From positions 1 to 48,226 of the forward strand of contig JAEYOY010000086.1 in NCBI GenBank assembly GCA_023411215.1: a stretch of DNA of 48,226 nucleotides, written 5' to 3'. Source of the stretch: Bacillota bacterium (lineage in GTDB: Bacteria > Bacillota > Clostridia > Lachnospirales > Lachnospiraceae). Of this stretch, positions 1-7,533 are shown in pieces. Both the position numbers and the translations under genes were made by a program. The notes beneath the pieces were generated by a model. That model had not been told where the DNA came from. It did not search any database and saw only the letters and a list, made by a program, of their open reading frames with translations. The number at the start of each line of letters is the position of its first letter. Positions within the stretch are counted from its first letter, which is position 1.

Positions 1-125
1 AATGGCTTTTATGACTTGGCCATTGCATATCAGTCTGTGCATGTCAACTATTGAAAGCGCCGTGTACCGAACGGTACGCACGGTGCTGTGAGAGGACGGC
101 GGTTAATCACCGCCTCCTACTCGAT
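1..125 (+). mobile_element. Group II intron, 3' end (domains V and VI), truncated by window edge
   Basis: Domain V is visible at about 55-88. An AGC-containing lower stem (57-64 pairing with 79-86) carries the conserved two-base bulge CG at 77-78. An upper helix TACC/GGTA is closed by a GAAC loop. Domain VI follows as a GC-rich hairpin (about 93-118), with a candidate branch-point A near 119 and the intron ending in AT at 125. The 3' exon starts at 126. The reverse transcriptase and the 5' part lie outside the window. The class cannot be set from this fragment. Confidence 0.85.
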
Positions 126-188
126 TATGGTAATGACTCTGAACTCACCTTATTAATGGATAGTAGAACGCTGCGTGTATTCATGACA

Positions 189-224
189 ATAGAAAGTTAG
201 CAAAGCATACTTTCTATCGTTTTA
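189..224 (+). terminator. Weak intrinsic-terminator-like hairpin
   Basis: A perfect 9 bp stem (189-197 with 209-217) has an 11-base loop and is followed by CGTTTTA. It lies in the 280-base gap between the intron and mnmA and may end transcription arriving from the left. The T tract is short. Nothing else recognisable is in 126-405 apart from a TATAAT box at 366-371 that could serve mnmA. Confidence 0.4.
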
Positions 225-405
225 GTAATTCCTGAATTTCAATATTTCACTTTATAGGACTATGTGTTATTCTTAATATAATTTACTTTAAAATAGTTAT
301 ATAGAATCAGTTGATTTAATTAATTATTGATCCTATTGATGATAAAGTAAAAATTACAATGACACTATAATAATGAATTAATATAGAAAGTAGAGGAGAA
401 TAGTC

Positions 406-1500
406 ATGCAAAAGGCTCCTAAAGATACAACAGTAGTAGTAGGAATGTCCGGAGGAGTGGATTCTTCCGTAGCCGCCCTATTATTAAAAGAGCAAGGATA
501 TCGAGTGATAGGTATATTCATGAAAAATTGGGATGAAAAGGATGAGCTTGGTGAATGTACTGCAACAAAGGATTCTGAAGATGCAAGGCGAGTCTGTGCA
601 GCAATCGGAATCCCATTTTATACGGTTAATTTTGTGAGTAAGTATTGGGATAATGTATTCACGTACTTTTTAGAGGAACTGAAGGAGGGCAGAACTCCGA
701 ATCCGGATGTATTATGTAATAAAGAGATTAAATTTAAAGCATTTCTGGATTATGCAATGAAATTAGGCGCGGATTACCTGGCAACAGGACATTATGCAAG
801 AGTGGATGCGAAGGATGGAGAGTATCGATTATTAAAGGGGATAGATAATAATAAAGATCAAACCTATTTTCTGTGTATGCTAGGACAGGAGCAATTGTCA
901 AAAACTCTATTTCCACTTGGTGGCATGGTTAAAAGTGAAGTAAAAGAAATAGCAAAAAGAGCTGGATTAGACACTGCCTATAAGAAAGAAAGTACAGGAA
1001 TTTGCTTCATTGGAGAAAGAAACTTTAAGAATTTCCTAAAAACCTACCTTCCTGCCAGGCCGGGAGACATCAAGACTTTGGATGGTAAGGTAGTAGGAAA
1101 ACATGATGGTCTTATGTATTATACACTAGGACAAAGAAAAGGCCTTGGTATTGGTGGACAAGGTACCGGTGAACCATGGTTTATTGTGGATAAGGATTTG
1201 AACAGCAATGTACTTTATGTAGTACAGGGAGATAATCATTCTTTATTATATTCCAAAGGTATCATAGCAACAAAGTTACATTGGATAAGTGGTAAGGCAC
1301 CAGAACCTACCTTCCGATGTATGGTTAAATTAAGATATCGTCAACCGGATCATGGCGTAACGGTACATTTGAGAGAAAATAATACCTGTGAGGTGGTTTT
1401 TGATGAGCCGGAACGAGCAGTAACTCCAGGGCAGTTTGCAGTCTTTTATGATGGGGACATATGCATTGGTGCAGGAACCATTGATCAGGTACTAAGATAA
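406..1500 (+). CDS. mnmA: tRNA-specific 2-thiouridylase MnmA
   Basis: Uses ATP and a sulfur relay to make 2-thiouridine at wobble position 34 of tRNAs for Lys, Glu and Gln; cytosolic. The 364-residue length fits the family. The N-terminal PP-loop SGGVDSS is at residues 15-21. The two family cysteines are visible: Cys104 in NPDVLCNKEIKF and Cys200 in STGICFIGERNF. KDQTYFL, just after residue 149, is also a family signature. The start is set by the RBS AGAGGAGA about seven bases upstream, and a TATAAT box sits at 366-371. It is monocistronic here: the next gene is convergent and ends 12 bases past its stop. Identification is firm. Confidence 0.96.
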   Translation: MQKAPKDTTVVVGMSGGVDSSVAALLLKEQGYRVIGIFMKNWDEKDELGECTATKDSEDARRVCAAIGIPFYTVNFVSKYWDNVFTYFLEELKEGRTPNPDVLCNKEIKFKAFLDYAMKLGADYLATGHYARVDAKDGEYRLLKGIDNNKDQTYFLCMLGQEQLSKTLFPLGGMVKSEVKEIAKRAGLDTAYKKESTGICFIGERNFKNFLKTYLPARPGDIKTLDGKVVGKHDGLMYYTLGQRKGLGIGGQGTGEPWFIVDKDLNSNVLYVVQGDNHSLLYSKGIIATKLHWISGKAPEPTFRCMVKLRYRQPDHGVTVHLRENNTCEVVFDEPERAVTPGQFAVFYDGDICIGAGTIDQVLR

Positions 1501-1512
1501 GAAAATACTACC

Positions 1513-1872
1513 TTAAGGTTGGATTAATCGCTCCCACTCTGCTTCTTTAAAGCCAATCAACACAAAATCATCTCCAATAATTAATGGACGTTTGATAAGC
1601 ATTCCATCGGTGGCTAACAGGGAAAGCTGCTCTTCGAGGGACATGGTACTCAGTTTGTTGGCTAAGCCCAGTTCCTTATATTTCATTCCACTGGTATTGA
1701 AGAATTTCTTGATATCAAGCTTGCTTTGGGCAAGCCACTCGGTTAACTCAGAGAAAGTAGGGTTGTTCTCTATTATATGCCGGTCAGTATAAGATACCTG
1801 ATGATCATTCAACCATTTCTTTGCTTTTTGGCAAGTGGAGCACTTTGGATATTCTATAAATAGTACACTCAT
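1513..1872 (-). CDS. Spx/ArsC/MgsR-family thioredoxin-fold protein
   Basis: A 119-residue protein of the arsenate reductase-like family that includes Spx, MgsR and YffB. It begins with a thioredoxin-fold beta strand and a CSTC redox pair (Cys11, Cys14), followed by KAKKWL. The C-terminal part holds the RPLIIG segment typical of the family (the cis-proline strand). Members either reduce arsenate or bind RNA polymerase as thiol-stress regulators; nothing here decides between these, and no ars genes are nearby. The RBS AGGAGG lies about eight bases before the ATG. The gene is convergent with mnmA. Confidence 0.85.
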   Translation of the reverse strand: MSVLFIEYPKCSTCQKAKKWLNDHQVSYTDRHIIENNPTFSELTEWLAQSKLDIKKFFNTSGMKYKELGLANKLSTMSLEEQLSLLATDGMLIKRPLIIGDDFVLIGFKEAEWERLIQP

Positions 1873-1953
1873 TTTTGATTTTCCTCCTAATTGTTGTACA
1901 CTCAGATGCTTGTGATTTTTATTTTAACTTATAATCATCATTTTGGAAAGGGG

Positions 1954-2001
1954 AAGGAGTGTTGCTTAGCCACTATTTTGGCAAAAGCAACACTCCTTTT
2001 T
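1954..2001 (+). terminator. Intrinsic terminator, plus-strand orientation
   Basis: A 12 bp stem, AGGAGTGTTGCT pairing with AGCAACACTCCT, has a long loop and is followed by TTTTTATT on the plus strand. On the minus strand the hairpin is followed by CCCCTTTCC, so it reads as a terminator only rightward. The only upstream plus-strand gene is mnmA, which means the mnmA transcript may run antisense through the Spx-like gene. The remainder, 2002-2138, shows nothing. Confidence 0.7.
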
Positions 2002-2138
2002 ATTCATATCAATTGAAGGTTCGAATAGCTTACTTTCCCTTGTATATAACAATCCAACCTCTTCTGGATTTCCTTTTGTTAATAAACAAGAACTCATAAG
2101 GTGTGATTTCTATTGTTTTACGAGAGAATATTAGGTAC

Positions 2139-3341
2139 TTAATCAGCGTGCTCCTTGTCGTACTCGAGGATCTTACCGGAGGAGGCATCCACTTCATACT
2201 CGTATTCAATACCATCCTTATAGAACTCAATTTCGTATAAGGTGTTACCGTCGTCGTTATCGAGTTTTGCTTTTGAGAAGGTTACTTCGGATATGGAAAG
2301 TCCGGCATGATTAACAGCGATGGATTTTGCTTTGTCAACGCCAATGTAATTACTGGAGTCAACTGTTTTTCCGGTAGCCTTGGATTCAGTCCCTTTGTTT
2401 TCCTTCTTCTCCAGTGCTTCTACGCTTTTGTCATGAACAGCACCGGTGACAGCATTAATTTCGTACTCATACTCATGGGATGAGGTGTAGAATTCAATAT
2501 CATACACGTTGATACCGTCCTCATAATCAAGCTTTGCTTCGGTAAAGGTTACACTGGAGGCAGTGACATCTGCGTCTGCAAGGGCTTTTTCCTTCGCTGT
2601 AGCAAGAGTAATCTGGTTTGCCGATGCTTGTGGTTTGCTTGTCTCAGATTTTGCAGAGCTATTGTTATCTTTGGTGTCTTTTTGGTTTGCTTTGGAGGTA
2701 TTATCCTTAGCTTCTGATTTTGCCGGCTGTTTGGCGGTCTCTGTGGAAGTTTTCTGCTTATTCTCCGTTATTATTTCCTTGCTCTTACTGTGAATTGTGC
2801 CGTTACCAGCATTGATCTCATACTCATATTCAACATTTTCGGCATAAAACTCAATTTCATATATAGAAGCGCCGTCTTCCTCGTCAAGCTTTGCAGTAGT
2901 GAAGGTTACAGCATTCTCGGTTAATTTTGCGTCGCTCAGAGCTACCTTTTTTGCATCCTCCAGAGTAATGGTTGCAGCTGCCGTCGTATTTGTGCCGTCC
3001 AATGTTACTGTTTCAATTTCTTTTTTTACCACGGTACCATCAGAAGCATTGATCCAATATTCATACTCTGTACCATCTGCAATAAACTCTATCTCATAGA
3101 CATACTGGCCCTGCTCGTATTCAAACTCAATTTGTACTTCTTTGGCAGCAGTGGGATCAACCCCTGCGTCAGCAAAGGAGAAACTCTTTGCTTTCTCTTC
3201 GCCAATGGATGAATTCTGGGCAATGGTACCTGCAGCAAATACCGTTCCGGTACCGAGAATTGCGACGATAGCGGTAAGGGAAATGATGGATAAAGTAGCT
3301 TTTAATGGTGTTCCAAACAATTTTTTTACTATGTTTTTCAT
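2139..3341 (-). CDS. Secreted or membrane-anchored protein with four PepSY repeats
   Basis: 400 residues. An N-terminal hydrophobic segment (about 15-37, ending VFAAG) is a signal peptide or anchor. Four PepSY-type repeats follow, roughly at 48-113, 125-195, 240-310 and 330-398. Each carries a Y-(E/D)-I-E-F strand, then an EYEY strand and an (I/V)(N/D)A..G sequence. A low-complexity Lys/Ser/Thr/Asn-rich linker (about 195-245) divides the repeats two and two. PepSY domains are extracytoplasmic; some act as inhibitors or chaperones of peptidases, and the exact role here is unknown. The gene lies 84 bases downstream of the histidine kinase and has its own promoter, which shares direct repeats with the response regulator promoter. 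RBS AAAGGAGA is present. Confidence 0.88.
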   Translation of the reverse strand: MKNIVKKLFGTPLKATLSIISLTAIVAILGTGTVFAAGTIAQNSSIGEEKAKSFSFADAGVDPTAAKEVQIEFEYEQGQYVYEIEFIADGTEYEYWINASDGTVVKKEIETVTLDGTNTTAAATITLEDAKKVALSDAKLTENAVTFTTAKLDEEDGASIYEIEFYAENVEYEYEINAGNGTIHSKSKEIITENKQKTSTETAKQPAKSEAKDNTSKANQKDTKDNNSSAKSETSKPQASANQITLATAKEKALADADVTASSVTFTEAKLDYEDGINVYDIEFYTSSHEYEYEINAVTGAVHDKSVEALEKKENKGTESKATGKTVDSSNYIGVDKAKSIAVNHAGLSISEVTFSKAKLDNDDGNTLYEIEFYKDGIEYEYEVDASSGKILEYDKEHAD

Positions 3342-3373
3342 TTATTATGTTCTCCTTTCTTGAATATGCTTTG

Positions 3374-3405
3374 AGTATACAGAAGAAACATTAGAGCAAC
3401 ATTAG
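3374..3405 (-). promoter_or_regulatory. Promoter of the PepSY gene with CTAAT direct repeats
   Basis: On the minus strand, two 11-base units, CTAATGTTGCT and CTAATGTTTCT (3405-3395 and 3394-3384), stand in tandem. A TATACT -10 box follows at 3379-3374. No good -35 is present; the repeats occupy its place, as at promoters activated by OmpR/PhoB-type regulators. The same layout is found upstream of the response regulator gene at 5531-5561. Confidence 0.65.
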
Positions 3406-3425
3406 TACAAGTAATATTTTAAAAA

Positions 3426-4832
3426 TTATATTGGGAGAAGAATACGAAAGGTACTTCCCTGATCTTTCTTACTTTCAAGTAGAATTCGTCCTCCATGAAA
3501 GCGTGCGATCTCCTCTGCCATGGATAATCCAAGCCCGGTGCCGATACCACCCCTTGAATGATCTCCCTGATAAAAGCGTCGAAATACCTTTTCCTGTTCC
3601 TCCTCAGCAATACCCACACCATCGTCCTGAACCGAGATAATGACCGAAGCTTCTGTTTTTTTGAGGGATACGATAATATGGCCATTTTGTCTGCCATACC
3701 GATAAGCATTGGATATCAAATTCGTCAGTGCTCGATTAAGGAGTGTCTTATTTCCTGTATATATAATACCCTTTTCAATATTAGTGTAGGATAATTCAAT
3801 GTTGTTCTCTCGAATGAGAGCCATATCCGAACAGAGTGAGATCACACTTTCCGACAGATCAAAGCTTGCAAGCGGGTAGCGATCTGTTTTCATGCCCAGT
3901 CTTGTGAAATCCAGCATGTCATTGATCAGGGCAGACATTTTTCTTCCTTGGCGCTGTATTACAGAGAGTGCGGTTTCATACTCCTTCATACTTCGTTCCT
4001 TCTCAAGGGAGTATTCGCATTGCGCCAGGATCACGGACATGGGGGTTCTGAGTTCATGGGAGGCATCGGATGTGAACTGCTGTTCCTTTTCAAAGGATTG
4101 GTCCAGTCTTGCAAACATTTTATTAAAATTGTCTGCAAGCTGGTGGAGCTCATCCCTACCTTCGCCGATTGTAATACGCCTCTTTAAATCGTCACCTTTT
4201 CCAATCTGGGAAGCAGCCTCAGATATCTGCTTAATTGGCTTCAACGTTCTTCCGGCAATCAGATAGCCACCAATGATAGCAAACATAACAAGAATGGGAA
4301 GGAGGATGAGGGAAAGGCGGGAGATAGAATTAACCTCTTCCTTACCCTGTGTCTCTGCTACGACGCCTCTAAGCCATAGACCTTCAAGACCCTCCTGAGT
4401 CAATGCCCGGTCGAATATATAATAAGTAACACCGCCGGCTGTAGTGGTCTGAAGGACGGAATCCTTTAGGGGAACAGAAATAGTTTCTCTAGCGATTGGG
4501 TTTTCACCATAAAGAAGAAATAGGCTGCTGTCATAGAGCGCGGTATAGACCTGATTGACCGCATCCAGAAAATCATCGTCTACCTCCAGAAATCCTTCTT
4601 TATATGCTATGAAGTAATCGACATCATCGGCGAGATCTTCCTCTTCAATATTGTTATAGTATTCAACCTCATCCACATTGTTTTCAACCGTTTCAATCAG
4701 GTTGTCCCGAATCGTCTTTTGAAATACTTGATTGCTGACAGAAAGTATGACAACGTAGGTTAGCGATACTACTATGATGAGGGCAATCGCATACCATAGT
4801 GTTATTTTTACGCGGATTGTGAGATTTTTCAT
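3426..4832 (-). CDS. Sensor histidine kinase of the OmpR/PhoB-partner type
   Basis: 468 residues. TM1 is at about 10-32 and an extracytoplasmic acidic sensor region at about 33-170. TM2 is at about 173-195 and a HAMP linker at about 196-245. HisKA has the phosphorylated His259 in SHELRTP, and the ATPase domain has the N box (LISNAYRYG), G1 (DDGVGI) and G2 (GTGLGLS). The start overlaps the response regulator stop by four bases (ATGA), so the two are translationally coupled; a GGGGG-type RBS lies upstream. The sensor region has many Asp and Glu, which could mean cation or cationic-peptide sensing, but that is only inference. The linked output gene encodes the PepSY protein. Confidence 0.93.
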   Translation of the reverse strand: MKNLTIRVKITLWYAIALIIVVSLTYVVILSVSNQVFQKTIRDNLIETVENNVDEVEYYNNIEEEDLADDVDYFIAYKEGFLEVDDDFLDAVNQVYTALYDSSLFLLYGENPIARETISVPLKDSVLQTTTAGGVTYYIFDRALTQEGLEGLWLRGVVAETQGKEEVNSISRLSLILLPILVMFAIIGGYLIAGRTLKPIKQISEAASQIGKGDDLKRRITIGEGRDELHQLADNFNKMFARLDQSFEKEQQFTSDASHELRTPMSVILAQCEYSLEKERSMKEYETALSVIQRQGRKMSALINDMLDFTRLGMKTDRYPLASFDLSESVISLCSDMALIRENNIELSYTNIEKGIIYTGNKTLLNRALTNLISNAYRYGRQNGHIIVSLKKTEASVIISVQDDGVGIAEEEQEKVFRRFYQGDHSRGGIGTGLGLSMAEEIARFHGGRILLESKKDQGSTFRILLPI

Positions 4833-5509
4833 TGGTCAAAATCCCCCTTCAGCACATATCCCCTGCCACGAATTGTGTGAATTAGCTTTTCATCATGACC
4901 CTCATCGATTTTCTTGCGCAGATACCTGATATATACATCAACTACATTGGTTCCACCCTCATAATCAAAGTTCCAAATATGGTCCTCAATCTTTTCTCTG
5001 GAAAGAATAATTCCTTGATTATGCATGAGGTACTCTAATAGAGCATACTCCTTGGCGGATAATTGTATTTCTTTATTGGCACGTTTTACTATGTGTGTGG
5101 CACAATCCAGTGTGAGATCCTTGACAGCAAGAACACTATTCGTTATTCCGAATACGGTTCTCGTCATCGCACGTAGTCTTGCGGTCAGCTCTTCAAAGGA
5201 AAAGGGCTTCACTAGATAATCGTTTGCACCGCTATCGAGACCCTTTACTCGGTCTGTGATAGAATCCTTTGCGGTAAGGAAGAGCACTGGTGTAGTTTTC
5301 CCTGAGCTGCGTAGTGCTTGAAGTACGGCATACCCATCTGCCCCTGGCATCATGATATCCAGAATAACGGCATCGTATTCTGTATAGCTTAGGATATCGA
5401 TGGCCTCCTGGCCATCCAGACAGCTGTCCACACTATAGCCGTCCGATGTCAGCTTCTGTGTGATAATATTATTAAGATCTTTTTCGTCTTCTGCTAGTAA
5501 AATTCGCAC
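4829..5509 (-). CDS. OmpR-family response regulator
   Basis: A receiver domain (about 1-115) with phospho-acceptor Asp51 in ILDIMMPG and the acidic pair in AEDE. A C-terminal winged-helix DNA-binding domain (about 130-224) includes the VVDVYIRYLRKKID helix region. I choose the GTG at 5509 (226 residues) over the ATG at 5524, because the strong RBS GGAGGTGAT lies between them and would be inside the gene otherwise. The gene is followed directly by its kinase. It is probably autoregulated, since 11-base direct repeats overlap its promoter and recur before the PepSY gene. Confidence 0.93.
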   Translation of the reverse strand: MRILLAEDEKDLNNIITQKLTSDGYSVDSCLDGQEAIDILSYTEYDAVILDIMMPGADGYAVLQALRSSGKTTPVLFLTAKDSITDRVKGLDSGANDYLVKPFSFEELTARLRAMTRTVFGITNSVLAVKDLTLDCATHIVKRANKEIQLSAKEYALLEYLMHNQGIILSREKIEDHIWNFDYEGGTNVVDVYIRYLRKKIDEGHDEKLIHTIRGRGYVLKGDFDQ

Positions 5510-5530
5510 GGTAATCACCTCCATTTTCTT

Positions 5531-5561
5531 ATTATATGGAGAATTATTAGAAACTCATTAG
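5531..5561 (-). promoter_or_regulatory. Promoter of the two-component operon with CTAAT direct repeats
   Basis: On the minus strand, CTAATGAGTTT and CTAATAATTCT stand in tandem (5561-5551, 5550-5540). A TATAAT -10 box follows at 5536-5531. The start of the second repeat is 14 bases from the -10 here and 15 at the PepSY promoter. There is no consensus -35. Autoregulation by the response regulator is inferred from the repeat period and the shared sequence. Confidence 0.65.
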
Positions 5562-5891
5562 TGGATTGAAATATTTATAAAATAGATTCGATTGACTGCG
5601 ACTAAGAATTATTTATCATTCGTGATCAATTAAATACATCATGAATACATCATGTAAAATCAATTACTCTTGTTATTGAGGATTTATTTGATATAATAAA
5701 TCCTATAATATTAGTTTACTGTAACTATTTGTAACGTTAACAAGGATTATGCTAAATTCAGGTATGTAAGGTTGTTTTATCGTTGTCGGCAAGTATATGG
5801 ATTATATAACATGTCGTTACCATGTTAAGGAGTCTATCTGTTTAATGAGACCATATGATATTTATTAACATGAGATAGTAAAGGAGTTCTA
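5562..5891. other. Intergenic region with an 11-base tandem repeat
   Basis: This AT-rich gap separates two divergent genes and has no coding potential that I can see. A perfect tandem duplication of AATACATCATG spans 5633-5654, about 125-145 bases upstream of the response regulator start. Its 11-base period matches OmpR-type binding, but its sequence differs from the CTAAT boxes. The rest must hold the promoter of the SnoaL-like gene at 5892, which I cannot place with confidence. Confidence 0.45.
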
Positions 5892-6263
5892 ATGGTACAT
5901 AAGGAAGAGATAATAAGAAATTATTTTGGCGCATGGATTAATAATGACGTTTATACAGTTCAGACTGTTTTGTCCGATAATGTTATTTATAGTGAATGTT
6001 ATGGCCCGGAATATCGTGGGATAAATCAAGTTGTAGCATGGTTTCTGGACTGGAATCAATGCGGAGCTGTCCGAAAGTGGGATATCAAACAGTTTGTACA
6101 TCAGAGAAACACTACGGTGGTTGAGTGGTATTTTGAATGTAGTTACAATGGCTCTGTGGGCGGATTTGACGGAGTTTCTCTTGTTGATTTCGATGACAAT
6201 GGAAAAATAATTAGTATTAAAGAATTCCAATCGAAAACAGAACATTACTACCCATATGGCTAA
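5892..6263 (+). CDS. SnoaL-like / NTF2-fold small protein
   Basis: 123 residues. The pattern fits the SnoaL/ketosteroid-isomerase fold: an initial helix (IIRNYFGAW), the D-N-V-(I/V)-Y segment, a helix with F-L-D-W, and beta strands ending in FDDNGKIISIKEF. Such proteins bind small hydrophobic ligands or act as isomerases, and many have no known substrate. RBS AAGGAG is seven bases upstream. It stands alone: the downstream 340 bases hold no intact gene. Confidence 0.8.
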   Translation: MVHKEEIIRNYFGAWINNDVYTVQTVLSDNVIYSECYGPEYRGINQVVAWFLDWNQCGAVRKWDIKQFVHQRNTTVVEWYFECSYNGSVGGFDGVSLVDFDDNGKIISIKEFQSKTEHYYPYG

Positions 6264-6550
6264 AATTAATTGAGGAGTGGAGATGGGAAAACTACATTAG
6301 GAGCGGAGGTATATCTCCTAACGATTGATGTAGATAGAATATAGCGGAAGAGCGGATTGGAAAAGGCGACGGCAGTGAATGTAAGTAGCAGCAATGATGT
6401 ACTATAGGCAATGATAATGACTACCGAGGTAAAGGATATGGTAGCAAGAGGAGTAAAGGCAAAGATAATATAGAAGGTTAAGTACCATATGTAAGGATAA
6501 TAAGCGAGTGGATTATATTATGTCGTAATAAAACTGGTGTACAATGGTTT
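6264..6550 (+). other. Gene-free purine-rich stretch, possible decayed gene
   Basis: No open frame of useful length is present on either strand. The plus strand is strongly purine-rich, like coding DNA, with stops scattered in all frames. One frame at 6422-6448 reads YRGKGYGSK, which resembles the acetyl-CoA loop of GNAT acetyltransferases. This could be a remnant or chance. Confidence 0.3.
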
Positions 6551-6596
6551 GGGAGGTCGTCGAATCCTATAATGGTTATACGGCCTCCCGATTTTT
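6551..6596 (+). terminator. Intrinsic terminator
   Basis: GGGAGGTCGT (6551-6560) pairs with ACGGCCTCCC (6580-6589) with one mismatch, followed by GATTTTT. The T tract is on the plus strand only, so it ends the rightward transcript of the SnoaL-like gene just before the convergent RpiR gene. Confidence 0.75.
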
Positions 6597-6602
6597 AAGT
6601 GA

Positions 6603-7457
6603 TCAGAATTTTTTGGTTTTAAGGGCCTTTTCAATTTGACGAAATCCGTTTACGGTCTCCACATTTCTGGTGGCAATAATTGTATAGATGGAATCGATGA
6701 TTGCCATTTGGGCTATTCGAGAGTTCATCGCAACAATATGATATTTCGTTTCATTGCTGGCGGTATAGAGAGCGATATCTGATATTTTGCTGAGGGGTGA
6801 ACTTCCTATATTAGTTAGAGAGATCGTAAATGTACCATTTGATTTTGCTAGTTCCATACTTTCCACAATATCTTTTGAACTTCCGGAGTGACTTATGGCA
6901 ATCATTACATCATCTGATCGGAGGCTGGTAGCTACGATTGTCTGCATATGAGTATCCGATATGGACATAGCATCTAACCCCAGACGTAAGAGCTTGTGTT
7001 GAAGGTCGAGTGCTACGGAGTGTGAATTACCTAAACCGATTATGATTACTCGATGAGCTTTCATAATTATATCAGCAGCTTTTTCTATGTCATCCGCCTT
7101 TAATATATCATGGGTAAAATTAATTGCATGCAACGTTCCTTGAAAAACCTTATCGATAATCACAGAGGAACTATCGTTAGGGCCTATTTCTTCATGTATA
7201 CTTTGCAAAGGAGATACGATATCCTGAGCAAGTGTAACCTTAAGATCCTGATATCCATCTAAACCCACGCTACGGCAGGCGCGAATTACTGTTGCATCGC
7301 TGACACCGCTGTTTTCAGCTAGACCGGCAACAGAAAGGTAGATAACCTTTTCTGGATTTTCGTAGATATAATCGATAACCTGCTGTTCGGATTTGCTAAG
7401 AGAAGGATAAAAGGCTTTCATTTTTAGTAATAGTGCCGGTACTCTTTCATTTGTCAC
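6603..7457 (-). CDS. RpiR-family transcriptional regulator (HTH plus SIS domain)
   Basis: 284 residues. The N-terminal HTH of the RpiR/MurR type (about 1-77) has the usual SKSEQQVIDYI and SVAGLAENSGVSDATVIR sequence. A sugar-isomerase (SIS) ligand-binding domain follows at about 125-250, with the IGLGNSHSVA and AISHSGSSKD phosphosugar loops. Regulators of this kind sense a phosphorylated sugar. The gene lies 76 bases after the LarA-type gene on the same strand and opposite the large catabolic operon, so it most likely controls both; the ligand may be one of the phosphorylated intermediates. No operator could be assigned with confidence. Confidence 0.92.
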   Translation of the reverse strand: MTNERVPALLLKMKAFYPSLSKSEQQVIDYIYENPEKVIYLSVAGLAENSGVSDATVIRACRSVGLDGYQDLKVTLAQDIVSPLQSIHEEIGPNDSSSVIIDKVFQGTLHAINFTHDILKADDIEKAADIIMKAHRVIIIGLGNSHSVALDLQHKLLRLGLDAMSISDTHMQTIVATSLRSDDVMIAISHSGSSKDIVESMELAKSNGTFTISLTNIGSSPLSKISDIALYTASNETKYHIVAMNSRIAQMAIIDSIYTIIATRNVETVNGFRQIEKALKTKKF

Positions 7458-7533
7458 AATTTTAATCTCGTATGATACAAATACGATGATTTATATCATA
7501 GAACTCCTTTCTTGAATTACTTTAATTATTCTA

